This document shows positions 1 to 11,523 of a DNA stretch of 64,000 bases, one piece after another. The stretch is taken from contig NW_017265140.1 of NCBI RefSeq assembly GCF_001638985.1, positions 558,001 through 622,000 of the forward strand, read 5' to 3'. Numbering within the stretch: the stretch's first letter is position 1; every line of letters starts with the position of its first letter. The translations under genes were made by a program, and so were the position numbers. Below the pieces are notes generated by a model. The model was given only the letters and a program-made list of their open reading frames with translations. It did not search any database and was not told the origin of the DNA. Source of the stretch: Phycomyces blakesleeanus NRRL 1555(-) (Eukaryota > Mucoromycota > Mucoromycetes > Mucorales > Phycomycetaceae).

Positions 1-651
1 TAAATTGGCTTTAGAGCATTATATAATTTTTTGACAGTCGGTTCAAGTAACGTCTTGGTGTAACATCAAAGCTAGCAAGAAAGAAAGAAAGAAAGAAAGA
101 AAGAAACTAGCAACTAACGATGTATTTAATATTAATATATATATATATATATATTGTAAGAAAGGATGAGACATTGCTTTTATTATATAAAAAGGGAAAA
201 ATCAAGTCGCGACTCAACAATTATAACCTTGGCTAGACATTTACTCGTCTTAGTTATTAACCCTTGCGTTTTTATTTTAATCATGTAGTCAGCCTGACAA
301 ACCAGTATTGTTTAGGGGAGAGGGAGAAGTTCATACATATAAAAGCATGAACTCATTATGTAATGATAAAAAATATTAATACGAATATAAAGTAACATGT
401 TGATTGACACGTAGAGGTATTCATTAAAGATTTATACTAGTAAAATGCAAAACGCAGTACATACATATACATATATATATATATATATCTGTGCCTGAGT
501 GAAAAATTACAAGTGTATTTTTGTGTGTGTGAGTGGGAGAGAGAGAGAGTATTATATATATATATATAATATTCATATTCCAAATAGAGTAAAATTCGAG
601 TAAGCCGATGGAAAGAGCTCTCTTTCTTTCTTATTTTTTTTCAGTAATGCT
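1..651. other. AT-rich upstream flank with microsatellites
   Basis: No gene is seen here. The stretch holds a GAAA microsatellite near 78-105, several TA runs (about 137-155, 470-488, 552-570) and GT/GA runs near 520-550. A possible 5' UTR intron lies at about 600-644: a GTAAGC donor-like site and a polypyrimidine-CAG acceptor-like site just before the first ATG of the next gene. This last point is weak. Confidence 0.5.
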
Positions 652-1786
652 ATGGACAATTCTTTAGATTTCAACTTTTCCTATGTGGGCAAGCCTTCAT
701 TTCGTGCTGAACCTTCATACCGCATCTCTCTAGAGGTAATCCCAAACCACCATGCAACAATCATTTATTCATTAATTTATTCAATCAATTCATCCATCCA
801 TCCGTCCATCAAAAGAAATAATAATAATGATAATAATAATTAGCCTCCGGAGATTTCACCAGATTTATACTACACAAAGATTCCTAATGACCTACCTGGG
901 GCTCTACGCTGGAAACAGTTGATAATCTGGTGCGCAGAACACACAAAGCAGAAAGGAGAAAAACTCACAGGCAAACAAAAACAAGTAGCTGAATGCCAGA
1001 AACGAATCATTGACCTACTTGTGCATGATAATATTGGTCTTGGTTGGTACCAGCGTGATGTAGGTTAATTTTACATTAAAATAGCTCAAATGTCAGTAAC
1101 AGCAACAGCAACAACTATTATTATGATGATAATGTTAATGTTAATAATAGTATGTGTGTAAATGTATTTGTATATTTTTTTCTAATAAATTAAATTAAAT
1201 AATAATAAAAAAAGATTCAAGGACCAAAAAATGCAAAGAAACCTCCAAATACGCGAAATCTTATCAATAAAGAGCGTCTCAAGACCCTCCAACAAGAACT
1301 TGAAAGGTATTTTATAAAAGAAGAATGCTTTGTGAATACAGGCATACAGCTATATTTCTTACAATCGCTTTATTTCTTTTTTTTTAAAAAAAATTAAGTT
1401 TGAAGCAAGAAAAAGAAGAGAGAAAACAATGTATGTTTGAGGTTTATCATGAACATGCTATTGCACAAGACACGGTGATGAACCCACCGCCATTTGAACT
1501 TGATGATCATCTGGACTTATTGGATCCTGATCAACAGGCTTTTATGCACCAGTGTATTGATGAGGAGGACCTTCCAAGTCTACCAGTCAAGGAGGATCTC
1601 TTGGCTGAGATAAGTATCCTACCTTATGTGCTAAGTACGATTGATAAAGTACAAAAAGCAGAAGGCGAATTTGGAGATTTGGTTATGAAAGAGGCGGCCA
1701 AGAAACTTGCATGGCCAGAGTCAATTGATCCTTTCCTTCTCTTACGAGCTCTCTCCCACCACACTGTACATCAAGAGGACAGTTGA
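652..1786 (+). CDS. Dsn1/Mis13-like kinetochore protein (MIS12/MIND complex)
   Basis: Four exons keep one frame: 652-735, 844-1059, 1215-1306 and 1399-1786, giving about 259 residues ending in TGA. The second exon carries the most telling stretch, around residues 29-65: a proline-led segment, then IPNDLPGALRWKQLIIWCAE, resembling the conserved start of the Mis13/Dsn1 domain (acidic-Leu-Pro, Arg, then LLxWC). A basic coiled-coil follows, and a helical, acidic C-terminus. In the family, Dsn1 is a subunit of the four-protein MIS12/MIND complex that links inner-centromere chromatin to Ndc80 at the outer kinetochore. The start at 652 is the first in-frame ATG. The protein is short for the family, so an upstream exon may be missing. 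The identity rests on motif recognition only; a different coiled-coil protein is possible. Confidence 0.55.
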
Positions 1787-2608
1787 AGCCAATAAATAAT
1801 AATCATAATAATAGTAGTAGTAAAATAATTTTTCATATCATTATATTAAAAAAAGCATGTATAAAAGTATATAATAAACCACAAGTCCTCTATAATATTT
1901 AAGCTTTTTGAGCTTATACAGAGCTTTATATATGAATGTGTGTCTATTTTAGCCTATTTTTTTTACTTCAATTAAAGTAAAAGCAGTATCCACATATATG
2001 TAGCATACTATTTGCTTTTGAAGTTAAAGAATATCCTCAGAATAAATTAAATATTTATATATATATATAGTTGAGCTCTTAGTGAATATATTTGACCCAA
2101 TAGGATACGATTTTAAGCAAAAACTATACCCTAAATTCACATTTATATGACTAAATTGAGCGATGGAGGTTGTAGGAGTTAATTCTAATGATGAGAATCT
2201 CGCAATAAATAACATGCCTTTTTTTAGAAAAAAACTTTCAAAGGAAAAACTCGATGGTTGTCTAACTAGCTTATATTTAAAATTTTCTTATCAGGCTAAT
2301 CAACGAACTACTTACTTCATCTTCTCATAAGCTCTTCAATCTCTCCACTTGGAATTAAAACAAAGGTTAAAATTTTTTGAAAAGAGAGACCATATGGCCT
2401 CGGAGTTGAAAAAAACACCCAAGTATGGCAAAAAATAACAAAAAAATAAAGGGACTTTTTGTTTGATACTTCTTCTCTTGGACGGCTTTATTGTGGAATT
2501 GGAGAACCTCCAAAAAAAGAAAAAAGAAAAGGAACGAAGGAAGGAAGGAAGAAGAGACCCAGATACGCTTGCTAGACAAACAACAACTAAGAAATCTAGA
2601 CTTGATTA
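1787..2608. other. Intergenic stretch, no gene seen
   Basis: AT-rich spacer between two genes on the same strand. An open stretch rich in Lys/Glu codons near 2490-2600 overlaps the next gene's start in another frame, but it ends in a stop and has no supporting homology, so it is not called. It could be an unrecognised 5' exon of the following gene. Confidence 0.4.
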
Positions 2609-3659
2609 ATGAACTACCTGGCTATGGACAGAGCGTCCGATACGGCAGCCCATGATTTGGCTGAAGTGCGAAAGCTCATCGAAGGCATGAATGCTCTTGT
2701 CAACAGTCAGGCCATACAACAGCAACAACAACAAAGACAGGGTCAGATTCCTCTCACAATTCCAGACACATCCTATGTGCCACCTGTACCTTCACATCCA
2801 CAACAGGAGAGTCAATTAGCTCCATCCCCTAGTTCGCGTGTTCAGGATGGACCTCTTTATGGGTAAAAGATACAATAAAAAAAAAGAAGAATTTTAAAAA
2901 AAAGAAGAAAAAAATTAGTAATGATAATAAAGAATGATGAACAAATGTAATGGCTAACGGTGATCACATAACAGTACTGTACCAGATATTCCGGCACCAC
3001 AACCACCACAACCTACTGCTCTCCCCACAAATGGAACAATTGTCGAAGTAACACACCTGTTGTTCAACCGGACACTTTACTTCCAACTAACCCGTAAGTC
3101 CACACAAGTTAAGTAGAAAGAAAGAGGTATTGAAAGAAGGCGGATGTGGGAAACCTGTAGCCGATGCGACGATTGAGCCGCTGATTACGTGGTTGAGAGT
3201 GTCATTCAACGACCACTCTATCTCGGGTATGGTGCTGCAATACAAAGGATTCGATGGATTGTGGAAGTGTTTGTTAAACAGTAAGTTTGAAAATAATATT
3301 TTTGTGTGTGTAAAAAAGAGCAAACGTTTCAGCAGACACCAATGCTGATATGTTGTCTGTAGGAGATGATTCCTTGAAGCGCATCTTGAAACAAAGCCTC
3401 AAGGGACCTAGTATGCTACAGATGAGAGTACCTCGCGAAGAAGACCTGTTGAGTGTAAGTTTGCGTTTAAAGGGTGATTCAATTAGACAGTGTTAAATAA
3501 TATGTTCCTTTTCTTATGTGTATGTATGTATGTATGTATGTATGTATGTATGTGTGTGTGTATGTGTGTGTGTATGTGCATATTTGGTGTTCTTTTCTTC
3601 TTCTTTAGTCTGGCTATACCGACCGTCGTCTTCTTGCATTGACAAAACCAGGTTCATAA
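2609..3659 (+). CDS. Unrecognised spliced protein, Gln/Pro-rich N-terminal half
   Basis: Five exons join without breaking frame: 2609-2862, 2975-3093, 3137-3280, 3333-3454 and 3609-3659, about 229 residues. All four introns have GT..AG ends and are 43-154 bp long. The preserved phase across all junctions (2, 1, 1, 0) is the main evidence that this is real. The N-terminal third is an acidic helix followed by a poly-Gln run and a Pro/Gln/Ser-rich linker. The C-terminal half looks globular, with alternating hydrophobics around residues 115-205 and a segment DDSLKRILKQSLKG. I do not recognise the family. A small ubiquitin-like or PB1-like fold crossed my mind but nothing specific supports it. It is convergent with the Sel1-repeat gene 365 bp downstream, in a C- and T-rich spacer with homopolymer runs (3678-3750). 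Confidence 0.5.
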
Positions 3660-4024
3660 ATCGATAATTCCTTTAATCCCCCCCCCCCCCTCACTATATT
3701 CTCTCAACCCTTTCTCCCCCTTTGACCCTTTGCATTACTTCTCCCCCCCCCTTTGTCCATGCTCGCTCTCTATCTCGCTTTTTATCTCTTTATCTCTTAT
3801 TCTTTTCCTTCTTACTGAACATAACACGGCTCCTTTATTAAAAAAAACCTATTTCCCTTTTTTATACAAAAAAAAAACTTTCTGAGGAAGGAAAGGGAAG
3901 AAAGGAAATATGAGGAAAACATTTGTATTTTATTTCGTGGTATTGTATTATATTGTATTATGTTATGTTATTGTATGTTATGTTATGTGGTGGGAAATAG
4001 TGGTGGTAGTGGTATTTGTGTAGA

Positions 4025-6240
4025 TTAATCTTGAGTAGCAAGGCCCAACGCTTGGGCTTTGGATCGATAGTGGAGAGCAAGCTCTTGGTGTGGGTGAGAA
4101 AGGAAAGGGTCACTGGCCAAGTTTACAAGATCAAGTTGACCACTATATATGCAGCCAATCATGTAAGCAGGTTCGCCGCTGTCAGGTCCACGGCCATCTG
4201 CGGCCTGCTGAAGATATTCAAGTCCCAGTCGAGAATCTTTCTGTTGACGATATTGACCATACAAAAATATCTTGGCAAGGGTCTGTTGAGGAAGCAAGGG
4301 AAAGAAGGGAAAGAAAAAGAAGAAGAAAGAAGTTACATTAATAAGTATACTTTAATTCATATATTACTCTAGTGATTTCTTACATATGCGGCCGTTGTGT
4401 GGCCTTTTGAGGCAGCAACCTTGTAACACTCTATAGACTTGTCGATGTCCTGACATGCTCTCCAGTATTCAGCAAGACCCACATGTGCTTCTGCAGAGCC
4501 ACCCTTTGCGGCAGCTTGGAATGCTTTAAAGGCCTTTGTGAGCTGTACACGCTGATACGCTTGACCCACACTTGGTAAATCTGTGCTGGCAGAGGAAGGG
4601 CCTTGGAGGTGCCAGCGTCCTTTTATAATCAAAGCATCAGGAAGATTGGCTTTTGCGAGGCGCTCGACCCAGTACTCGACTTCTTCTATGAGACGACGGT
4701 GTGTCTTTACCGCGTCTGGTTTGTGATGGTAAATCTTAGCGACTTGTGTGAGATAGGTACAATAGGTCATTTGAACAGTACTGTCATTGGTTTTAGAAGC
4801 CATTCGGCGGTATGTCTTGAGAGCATCTTTGTTGTGTGTCAAACTAAATGATTCGATACTGAGACGAGGCAAGGGGAAAGCCAGTGGGTCTGGTGTGGTA
4901 TGGAAAAGACAGTTAGATTGATGAGTAGAGCCTTTTGTACAGTGGCACAACCGTGTCACAGTAGAAATGGTGCTATGGGCAGTAGATGAAGCAGAAGTAG
5001 TGGCTGTGTACGCGGTACTGGAGGCTGACCCGATTGTACTTTGATGGTTAACCTTGACTTCGTCAATCTCACGTCGGATATCTGTCAATAGAGCAACTGT
5101 TTCACTGTCAGGTCGATTTGGCATACCAGGGCGAGCAGTCCATCTCCAGCCATCGTTTGATCTGGTATGGCCTTGACTATCTACGGTGTTGGTTTGTACA
5201 TCAGTACTTGGGACTAGTGCAGGTTCGTGGACTTCTGTCTTTTCATCTGGAGAAGGGATATGATGGCTAACTTGCGGGGATACGGGAGCGGGCTCTTGTG
5301 GAGCAGAAATGACAGGCTCTTGTATGACTTGAGGAGGGATGACTTGTCGGGTGATTATCTCATGCGGCTTGTATTGCATGTTTTGTTCGGATGGTGTGTC
5401 TGGTATGTACTGAATACTTGCCTCTGAGACACTGCGAGATACGGTGTGTGCGGAACTACGACAACTTTCGATGGTAGACTCAGTAAAGTGTTTGTTGTCT
5501 TCATCGACATCTTCTCTGATGGGTGTTAGGGCGCGGTAAGAGAAGCTCGGAGTCGGGACGACAATGGGTAGTTGGTCGGGGATCATCGGCAGGGGCTTTA
5601 CAGGCCTTTCTTGAGTACTTATTCTTTCTTGCAATTGTGGCATTGTCTGTACTGGAATTGGCAGTGGCATCGAAAAAGACATTTGAGGGGTTGGGAATGA
5701 TACTCTTATTGGCAGTTGTTCTTTTACTGCCACTTGTACTGGTACTGGTGCTGGCATTTGTGCTTGTGCTTGCGTTTGTGCTTGCGTTTGCGTTTGCGTT
5801 TGCGTTTGCGTTTGCGTTTGCGTTTGCGTTTGCGTTTGCGTTTGCGTTTGCGTTTGCGTTTGCATTTGAGTTTGAGTTTGCATTTGTGCTTGCACTTGTG
5901 TTTGGGTTTGGGTTTGGGTTTGTATTTGCACTGGTTCTGATAGTGGTTCTGGTTCTGGTGTCAGTGCAGGTGTTGGAATAGATGCTGGTATTGCTACTGT
6001 TTCAACAGACTTTTCAATAGAATCATCACTTTCACATTCACTTTCACTTTCAGTTCCATTTTCATTTTCATTTTCACTTTCGCTATCATATTCGCTGTCA
6101 CTATCCTGAATAATCAGAAGCTGTGTGCGGGGTTCAGGAAGAGATTGAACTGTAACCATCCTCGGAACAGGAACAGTTGGAGACGCCGTCCGAGTGGTCA
6201 TAGACCAAGAGGATGTTGGGGTATAAATCATGGTAGACAT
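4025..6240 (-). CDS. Sel1-repeat protein with long Gln-Thr tract
   Basis: Two exons, 6240-4384 and 4282-4025, joined in phase 0 across a 101-bp intron, giving about 704 residues. The N-terminal 360 residues are low complexity: an acidic Ser/Glu/Asp stretch, then a (Gln-Thr)n tract at about residues 100-165, then Pro/Gln/Ser-rich sequence. The C-terminal 270 residues contain Sel1-like helical repeats with the usual A-x-x-G and A-A-x-x-G spacing, for example KAFQAAAKGGSAEAHVGLAE and YKVAASKGHTTAAY; the second exon completes two more repeats. Sel1 repeats form a superhelical scaffold for protein partners. In fungi, Sel1 proteins include Skt5/Chs4 activators of chitin synthase, a possible but unproven role here. 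The start is the first ATG of a long open frame. Confidence 0.75.
5756..5935. repeat. Coding hexanucleotide microsatellite (TTTGCG)n
   Basis: Near-perfect 6-bp units on the plus strand, read on the minus strand as alternating Gln-Thr codons inside the Sel1-repeat gene. The unit length is a multiple of three, so changes in copy number keep the frame. Point variants (TTTGTG, TTTGAG, TTTGGG) at the edges still encode mostly Gln and Thr. Confidence 0.95.
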
Positions 6241-8522
6241 TTAATGAAAAAGAAAGAAAGGGGTGAAATATAATAAAACGACGTTATGTTGCGTTTTTTC
6301 TGCTCATAAAAAAAAGCCAAACGAATCTTGTTTTTGTGTTGCCTATTTAAGTATCCTGTTGTTGTTATCATTTCAGGTGTGTATGTATATATATATATAC
6401 AAGGTGCTCACGGAGTGCTATATCAAAGGAGAATTCTTTATTGATATAAGAATAATGTTCCTTTTTTAGAAGTATACTTTCTCAAAAAAGGAACAATATG
6501 TTTAAAGTCCGTGCATTTCTGCCTGGCTAGAGAGCAGGTATAAAATATTTCTGATGCCCAAATATAGAAGTATATTTTTACTAGTATCAGCACAGCCTTT
6601 GAGAATCGTTTTTATCTCCCTATAAATATCTTGCTTTCAGGGTATTGTTTGCTTTATAGGTTGGTGCTTTTGTATTTCAAATAATACAAAGTGTGCTACA
6701 TTCTACCATAAGTTCTGTTAAAGGTTGAATATTTCATGTTCTCTAATAGTAGTAAAGCCAAAAGAAAGAATCTTCGCTTAATACACTTTCAAATAGGTTT
6801 ATACCCTCACAGTATCTACACATCAAAGGGCATGCCCTAATAGAAGCGCTCTGAGGAAGTTTCTCTTCACGAGCCAATGCCAGCAAAGAAAAAAGAAAGC
6901 TCATATACCTGACCTACCGGCTGGTGTTGTAGGTCAGATCCTAAGTTATGACTTGAATAAAGTAGGCTAAAAAGAAAAAAGAAAATGTATTTCTTTATTC
7001 ATCCAATTTTTTTAAAGGAAATAATAATGAAAAAGTCATTGAATCTGGGAGAGAAGTACCATATGGAGATGGATACTAATAGAGGAAAATGACAAAGGCG
7101 TGTTCGTTTTCCATAACGCAAGACGTAGATACGAGAGCTGTCTTTCTTTTCATCAATCAAGCCATTCAAGGTCGTCAAGGTTTTGGCATATCTGGCTTCG
7201 ATTTTCTTGGGATGGGCTAGTTCTTTACAGCAGCGTCAAAAGACGTTGCTAATAGCTAATGACTTCTTTAGTATTCATCAGGGTACAATAAGAAGCCAGG
7301 TTTTCCACACCATCAGTAAATTGTAGATGGAAAATCTCAACAAGATTGTACAAACCAGTGGCTGTTAATCGCATTAAAGAAAAGGTAATGTACATACTTA
7401 GAACGAGAAAGAGCTGTCAGCATCACAGCAATCAACGCCTTTTTTTTTTAACTTTCTTATCACGAATTTGAGACGTTATTGGTTCACCCAGCTTTTTTTT
7501 TACATCAATGGCATTGAGACGGTGTGCGTAGTGGTTAGCGGCTGCCTCTCCTCGGAGTATGAGATCAGAGAAAAAAGGAGAACGAAGTGTAGATGGGAGG
7601 AGCGAGAGGAAGAGGCAGAGGAGGTCATATCAGAGGGAGTTTAGTAAAGATGAGTAAAGTATCTCTTTTTGCCTCGTTAAAAACACTTTTCTCATTTTAT
7701 TATTTTGACAGCTGATTATCGTCACCATACGCCTAGTCAACTAAATATTACTTGACTCACCCTAACTATTGGAGTGCACACCTATTGTATCAAAAACGTA
7801 TCCTCTTGAAGTAGTTTACTGTCCCTTGTTACCACGCCTCCATTAAGGATAGAATATCTGCGCTAGCTAGTAACCTAGACGTAGAGACAATACAACTTGA
7901 ACGTCCTTTCTCGCAATAATATCGTAATTGGTTACATTGCCTCTTACAAGTACCCTTACATGCCAGTGTAAAATTCATTTTATTACCACATGTGGTTATA
8001 ATTTTGATTGCTATCAGGACCCCCTGTGCGAGAGTAATTTGTATCTTACAGCCATATCTCATTTTCATCTTCTTGTTGACTTTGAAGACTGGTATCTTTC
8101 TACTCAAGTCAATAAATATAATTCTCTATTTTGTTGGGATCTTTGAGATCTTTTTAATTTTTATGTTCCTTCTGATTAATAGACCCAAAAGAAAGAACGA
8201 TCATTTAACATGCTTTTAAACATAATTCAACCTTTGGAGTATATAGCATTTATTATAACGTTGACTTATTGCCATGTATAAAATACCGAATTTGTATTTT
8301 AAAAAAAAAGTTACCAAAAAGAGATTGAAAGTTTAATCGATTGGAAATATTTCCAATCGATTGGCCGCTCTGTGGGCACCTGTTGTATCTGCGTGTGTAC
8401 GGGAGTTTCTGTATGTTTAGTGTGTTTATGTGTGCGTGTGTGCGTGTGTGCGTAAGTATAAAGTGTGGAGGGGGAATGTGCATAGAGTGGAATGGAGGTG
8501 ATAAATAATGGCCGTAGTTAAG
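6241..8522. other. Gene-free 2.3-kb stretch with small repeat signals
   Basis: No convincing gene on either strand. Two signals stand out. At 6401-6427 there is a terminal-like motif, AAGGTGCTCACGGAG, close to the ends of element E at 28561 and 43712. At 6457-6494 an 11-bp perfect stem (GTTCCTTTTTT and its complement) surrounds a 16-nt loop. Around 7530-7580 a tRNA A-box-like sequence occurs but no T arm follows. Short open stretches around 7100-7230 show no family I know. Confidence 0.4.
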
Positions 8523-10619
8523 TTATATGCCCAGATCAGCATAACACTTGTCACAGACTCTCTGGTGCTGCGAAGCAAGTACTTGGCGTGATTCTTGAGG
8601 AAGACTAGGGTCTTGAAGAATTTGGGAGGGTGAAAGATAGGCACGCGAATTCGAGCATCTATCGCACACAATCAATCCACAGCGACGACAATGGTGGCGA
8701 CGAACGAGGAATCCAAATTTACGACTACATCTACGACAATCTCTAGCATCAATATCAGATTCCCAGTCATAACTGCGAGGTCCGTCCTCAGCCTGCCCAG
8801 CCAAATCAACTTGATTAAGGCTTGCATCTTCCTGCTCCTGCCAATTCTCGCCATTGTCAGGAGACCAAGGGTTGGCATCGATTGCTGTGGATGTAGTGGT
8901 ACTCGTCATGTCCTTTGGCTGCACAAATCCGAGTTCGCGTGCAAGCTCTTCATGATGATGCTGTTGATGGGTAGGCATTGAGGTAGCCAGTTTTGGGGCT
9001 AGACTAGATATACGTGCAGTGAGCTGATCAATACGTCCAGAATAAGTTGCCTGTAAGATGAGAGCCTGGTGCTTGCGATGTTGGTTATAATCGGCTGTAA
9101 ATCGGATGGTTAAAATATTTAATAATTATAAGATAATATATATATATATATAAGAAAGACTTACTTTTGATTCCAGCAAGCAAGAGTTGGACAGCTTCTT
9201 CATAAGAACGGACTTCATGAGTGAGACGGGATATTGTGCTTGCCACGGTATCGGGGACTTCAGGGGTATCGGATTTAGCGGTCTGGACAATTTCTTCGGC
9301 TTGGTAGAGATAATCGTTGTCGAGGGTGCCGTCAGTAGGAGGTGCACCGTTTGTAAGATCCATGCGGCGTTTCATAACTCTAACCCATCTGCGACGACGG
9401 ACCCAGCTGAAACCAGCCGTTGGTGCTACCGGAGTCCAGCCGTCGCCGTTCTCATCAAACGAACGAGCATACTGCCAGCCAGAAGTAGGATCGATGCGTG
9501 GGTCACTGTAATCGATCTGCCAATCTGTCAACCAGAACCATTTCTGCATTCCACTCTGGGATGTTTTGGGAAGACTGACATCATTCTTTGAGCAAGGTGT
9601 GCCAGATCCATAGAGAGACCATGGGCCACGGGTATCATATTTTGTGAGTGCCTGAGCACTAAACTGAGGGCGTGAGATTCCTAATAGAGAGGTTGCTCGC
9701 TGGTTCTCGTGCAAGACAACCATGACGGTGACATGGAATTCGAGTAGATCGTAATTTGCAGCAAACGACGTATCACCCCGGGAAGCCTCCATACGCCAGG
9801 CGGACTGGCCCGCTCTTTCGAGCATTTCGCAAATGTAAGATTCCCCTGCGGCTGCGCTTACATCATATGCAGCCTCACCAAAGTTGTTTTTCAAGAGTGG
9901 GTTGGCGTGTGCTTCATCCAAAAGGTACTCGACGATAGACATATAGCCTTTGGAAGCAGCGTTAATCAGTGGAGTGTGATTCATTTTGCTTCGTGCATCA
10001 ACTCGAGCGTTGTTTTCGACCAATAAGCGAACGATCGGAAGATATCCACGGGAACAGGCGTTGTGAAGAGCAGTCCAGCCATCTTTGTCCTTTTGATGGA
10101 TATTGGCATTTTTTGACAGTAGGTATTGGACTACATGGTAATGGCCAGCATAGGCAGCTTTCAAGAGTGCGGTCTATAATTTGTTGTGATATTAAAGATG
10201 AGTTGTAATATTAATAATAAAATAGATCAAGACCCCCTTACTTCGCCTTCCTTGTCACGCGAGTCTACTGACACAGCGTAATCTTCTAATAAACATTTAA
10301 CAACTTCCAAATGGCCTCTGGAGGCAGCGAAATGAAGTGGAGTCAATCCGGTAGAAGGATGGGGGTCATTGACTGCCTTGAGAGGGTCTTGAAGTACACT
10401 GAGGATTTGTTTGAGCATTCCAAGATTGCCGGAAGATGCAACGGCATGAAGTGTTTTTTGCTGCTGATCCCCTGTCTTTGATGACACGACTACTGGTTTG
10501 GGAAGGCCGGTGAATTGAGGTAGTTTGAGGAAGTTGTTGTGAGCACTTCCATAATATTTGTGAGTTTCTCCAGGTACAGGTGGAGCACAGAACTCGAGTA
10601 AAGGAACAGTGACAGCCAT
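8523..10619 (-). CDS. Ankyrin-DysF-FYVE protein
   Basis: Three exons (10619-10242, 10173-9165, 9094-8523) join in frame to about 652 residues. Order of domains: ankyrin repeats at about residues 55-250 (motifs TGLTPLHFAASRGHLEVVKC, DGWTALHNACSRGYLPIV, NHTPLINAASKGYMSIVEY); a DysF/peroxin-ferlin-type segment at about 337-396 with its Trp pairs (KWFWLTDWQIDY, SGWQYA, DGWTP, RRRRWVR); a helical linker; and a C-terminal FYVE zinc finger at about 572-650 with the WxxD-type start, the RRHHCR core and eight zinc-ligand Cys/His. FYVE domains bind phosphatidylinositol 3-phosphate on endosomes, and DysF segments occur in peroxisome and membrane proteins. A scaffold on endosomal or related membranes is therefore the natural inference. 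It is divergent from the ankyrin-DIL gene across a 904-bp spacer. Confidence 0.85.
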
Positions 10620-11523
10620 TGTATTGAGTATCAAACAACCAGACAAAAAAGTAACCAGATTTCTCTCTCTCTCTTTCTCTCTCTCTGTAGTTGGGTTTGT
10701 CTTCAATTTTTTTTCTTTTTTTTTTTTATGGCTTTGGACTCCGGCAATTGTGCTACGTTTGTGTTTCCTTGCCCAATATGCTTGCCCTGCACGAGGGAGA
10801 AGAGAATGAGAGAAAGAGCAAGGGAGGGGTTAGAGGAAGGGATGGGAGGGGGGGTTGTTTTAGATTTTATGGTGGTTGTTGATTATACAACATTTTATTA
10901 GATGACCGTAATAAATTCAACAATGGACACAAAATAGAGTGATAAAAACCAAAGCAGTGTACAAAAAGAAAGTGAAAAGGTCAAGGGGAGGGGGGGTCCT
11001 TTATATAAAAAATATACAACTCTCCTTCCTCTTCACACATCAGGAAATTCTCGTGATACAGATAACAAAGATTTAGTCAACCGAATTTATTTTTTATTTT
11101 ATTTTATTTTATTATATATATTTTATATGAGCAATTAAGGTAGTGAAATATTAAGCCAAATGAGAGAGAGAGAGAGAGAGAAAAAAAAAGAAAGTGTAAA
11201 AATACATAGACAATTCACAACTTCTTTTACTTTCTATTCTTCTTCTTCTTACTCTTCTTCCTTATATATATATTTGTATATATATTTAATATTTAATATT
11301 TAATATTTTTAATATATTACAACCTTAATTATAAAATATAAAAATATATATAAAAAAAAATAACATTAATAACATTAATAATAATAATAATAATAAAATT
11401 ATATACTTGTTAGATATAAAAATAATATTTCTTTTTTTTTTACTTTAATATCTCTCTTAGAACTTGCTTCTTCAATATAACCCAAGTTAATTGCCTCAAT
11501 CCTCTTTTAATAATCATTTCGAC
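10620..11523. other. Divergent intergenic region between the FYVE and DIL genes
   Basis: A 904-bp spacer that must hold both promoters. It contains a long CT tract near 10660-10690, a (GA)n run near 11163-11180, TATATA-rich blocks at about 11255-11400 and ATT/ATA repeats. I see no gene here and cannot assign specific factor sites. Confidence 0.5.

Noticed and set aside
5523..5981. Long plus-strand frame rich in Phe/Ala/Val through the repeat
   Set aside because: It is the complement of the Gln-Thr microsatellite within the Sel1-repeat gene; no independent coding evidence.
7525..7585. tRNA-like A box (GTAGTGGTTAGCGG) in the 6.2-8.5 kb spacer
   Set aside because: No T arm or acceptor pairing follows; at best a degraded tRNA-derived fragment.
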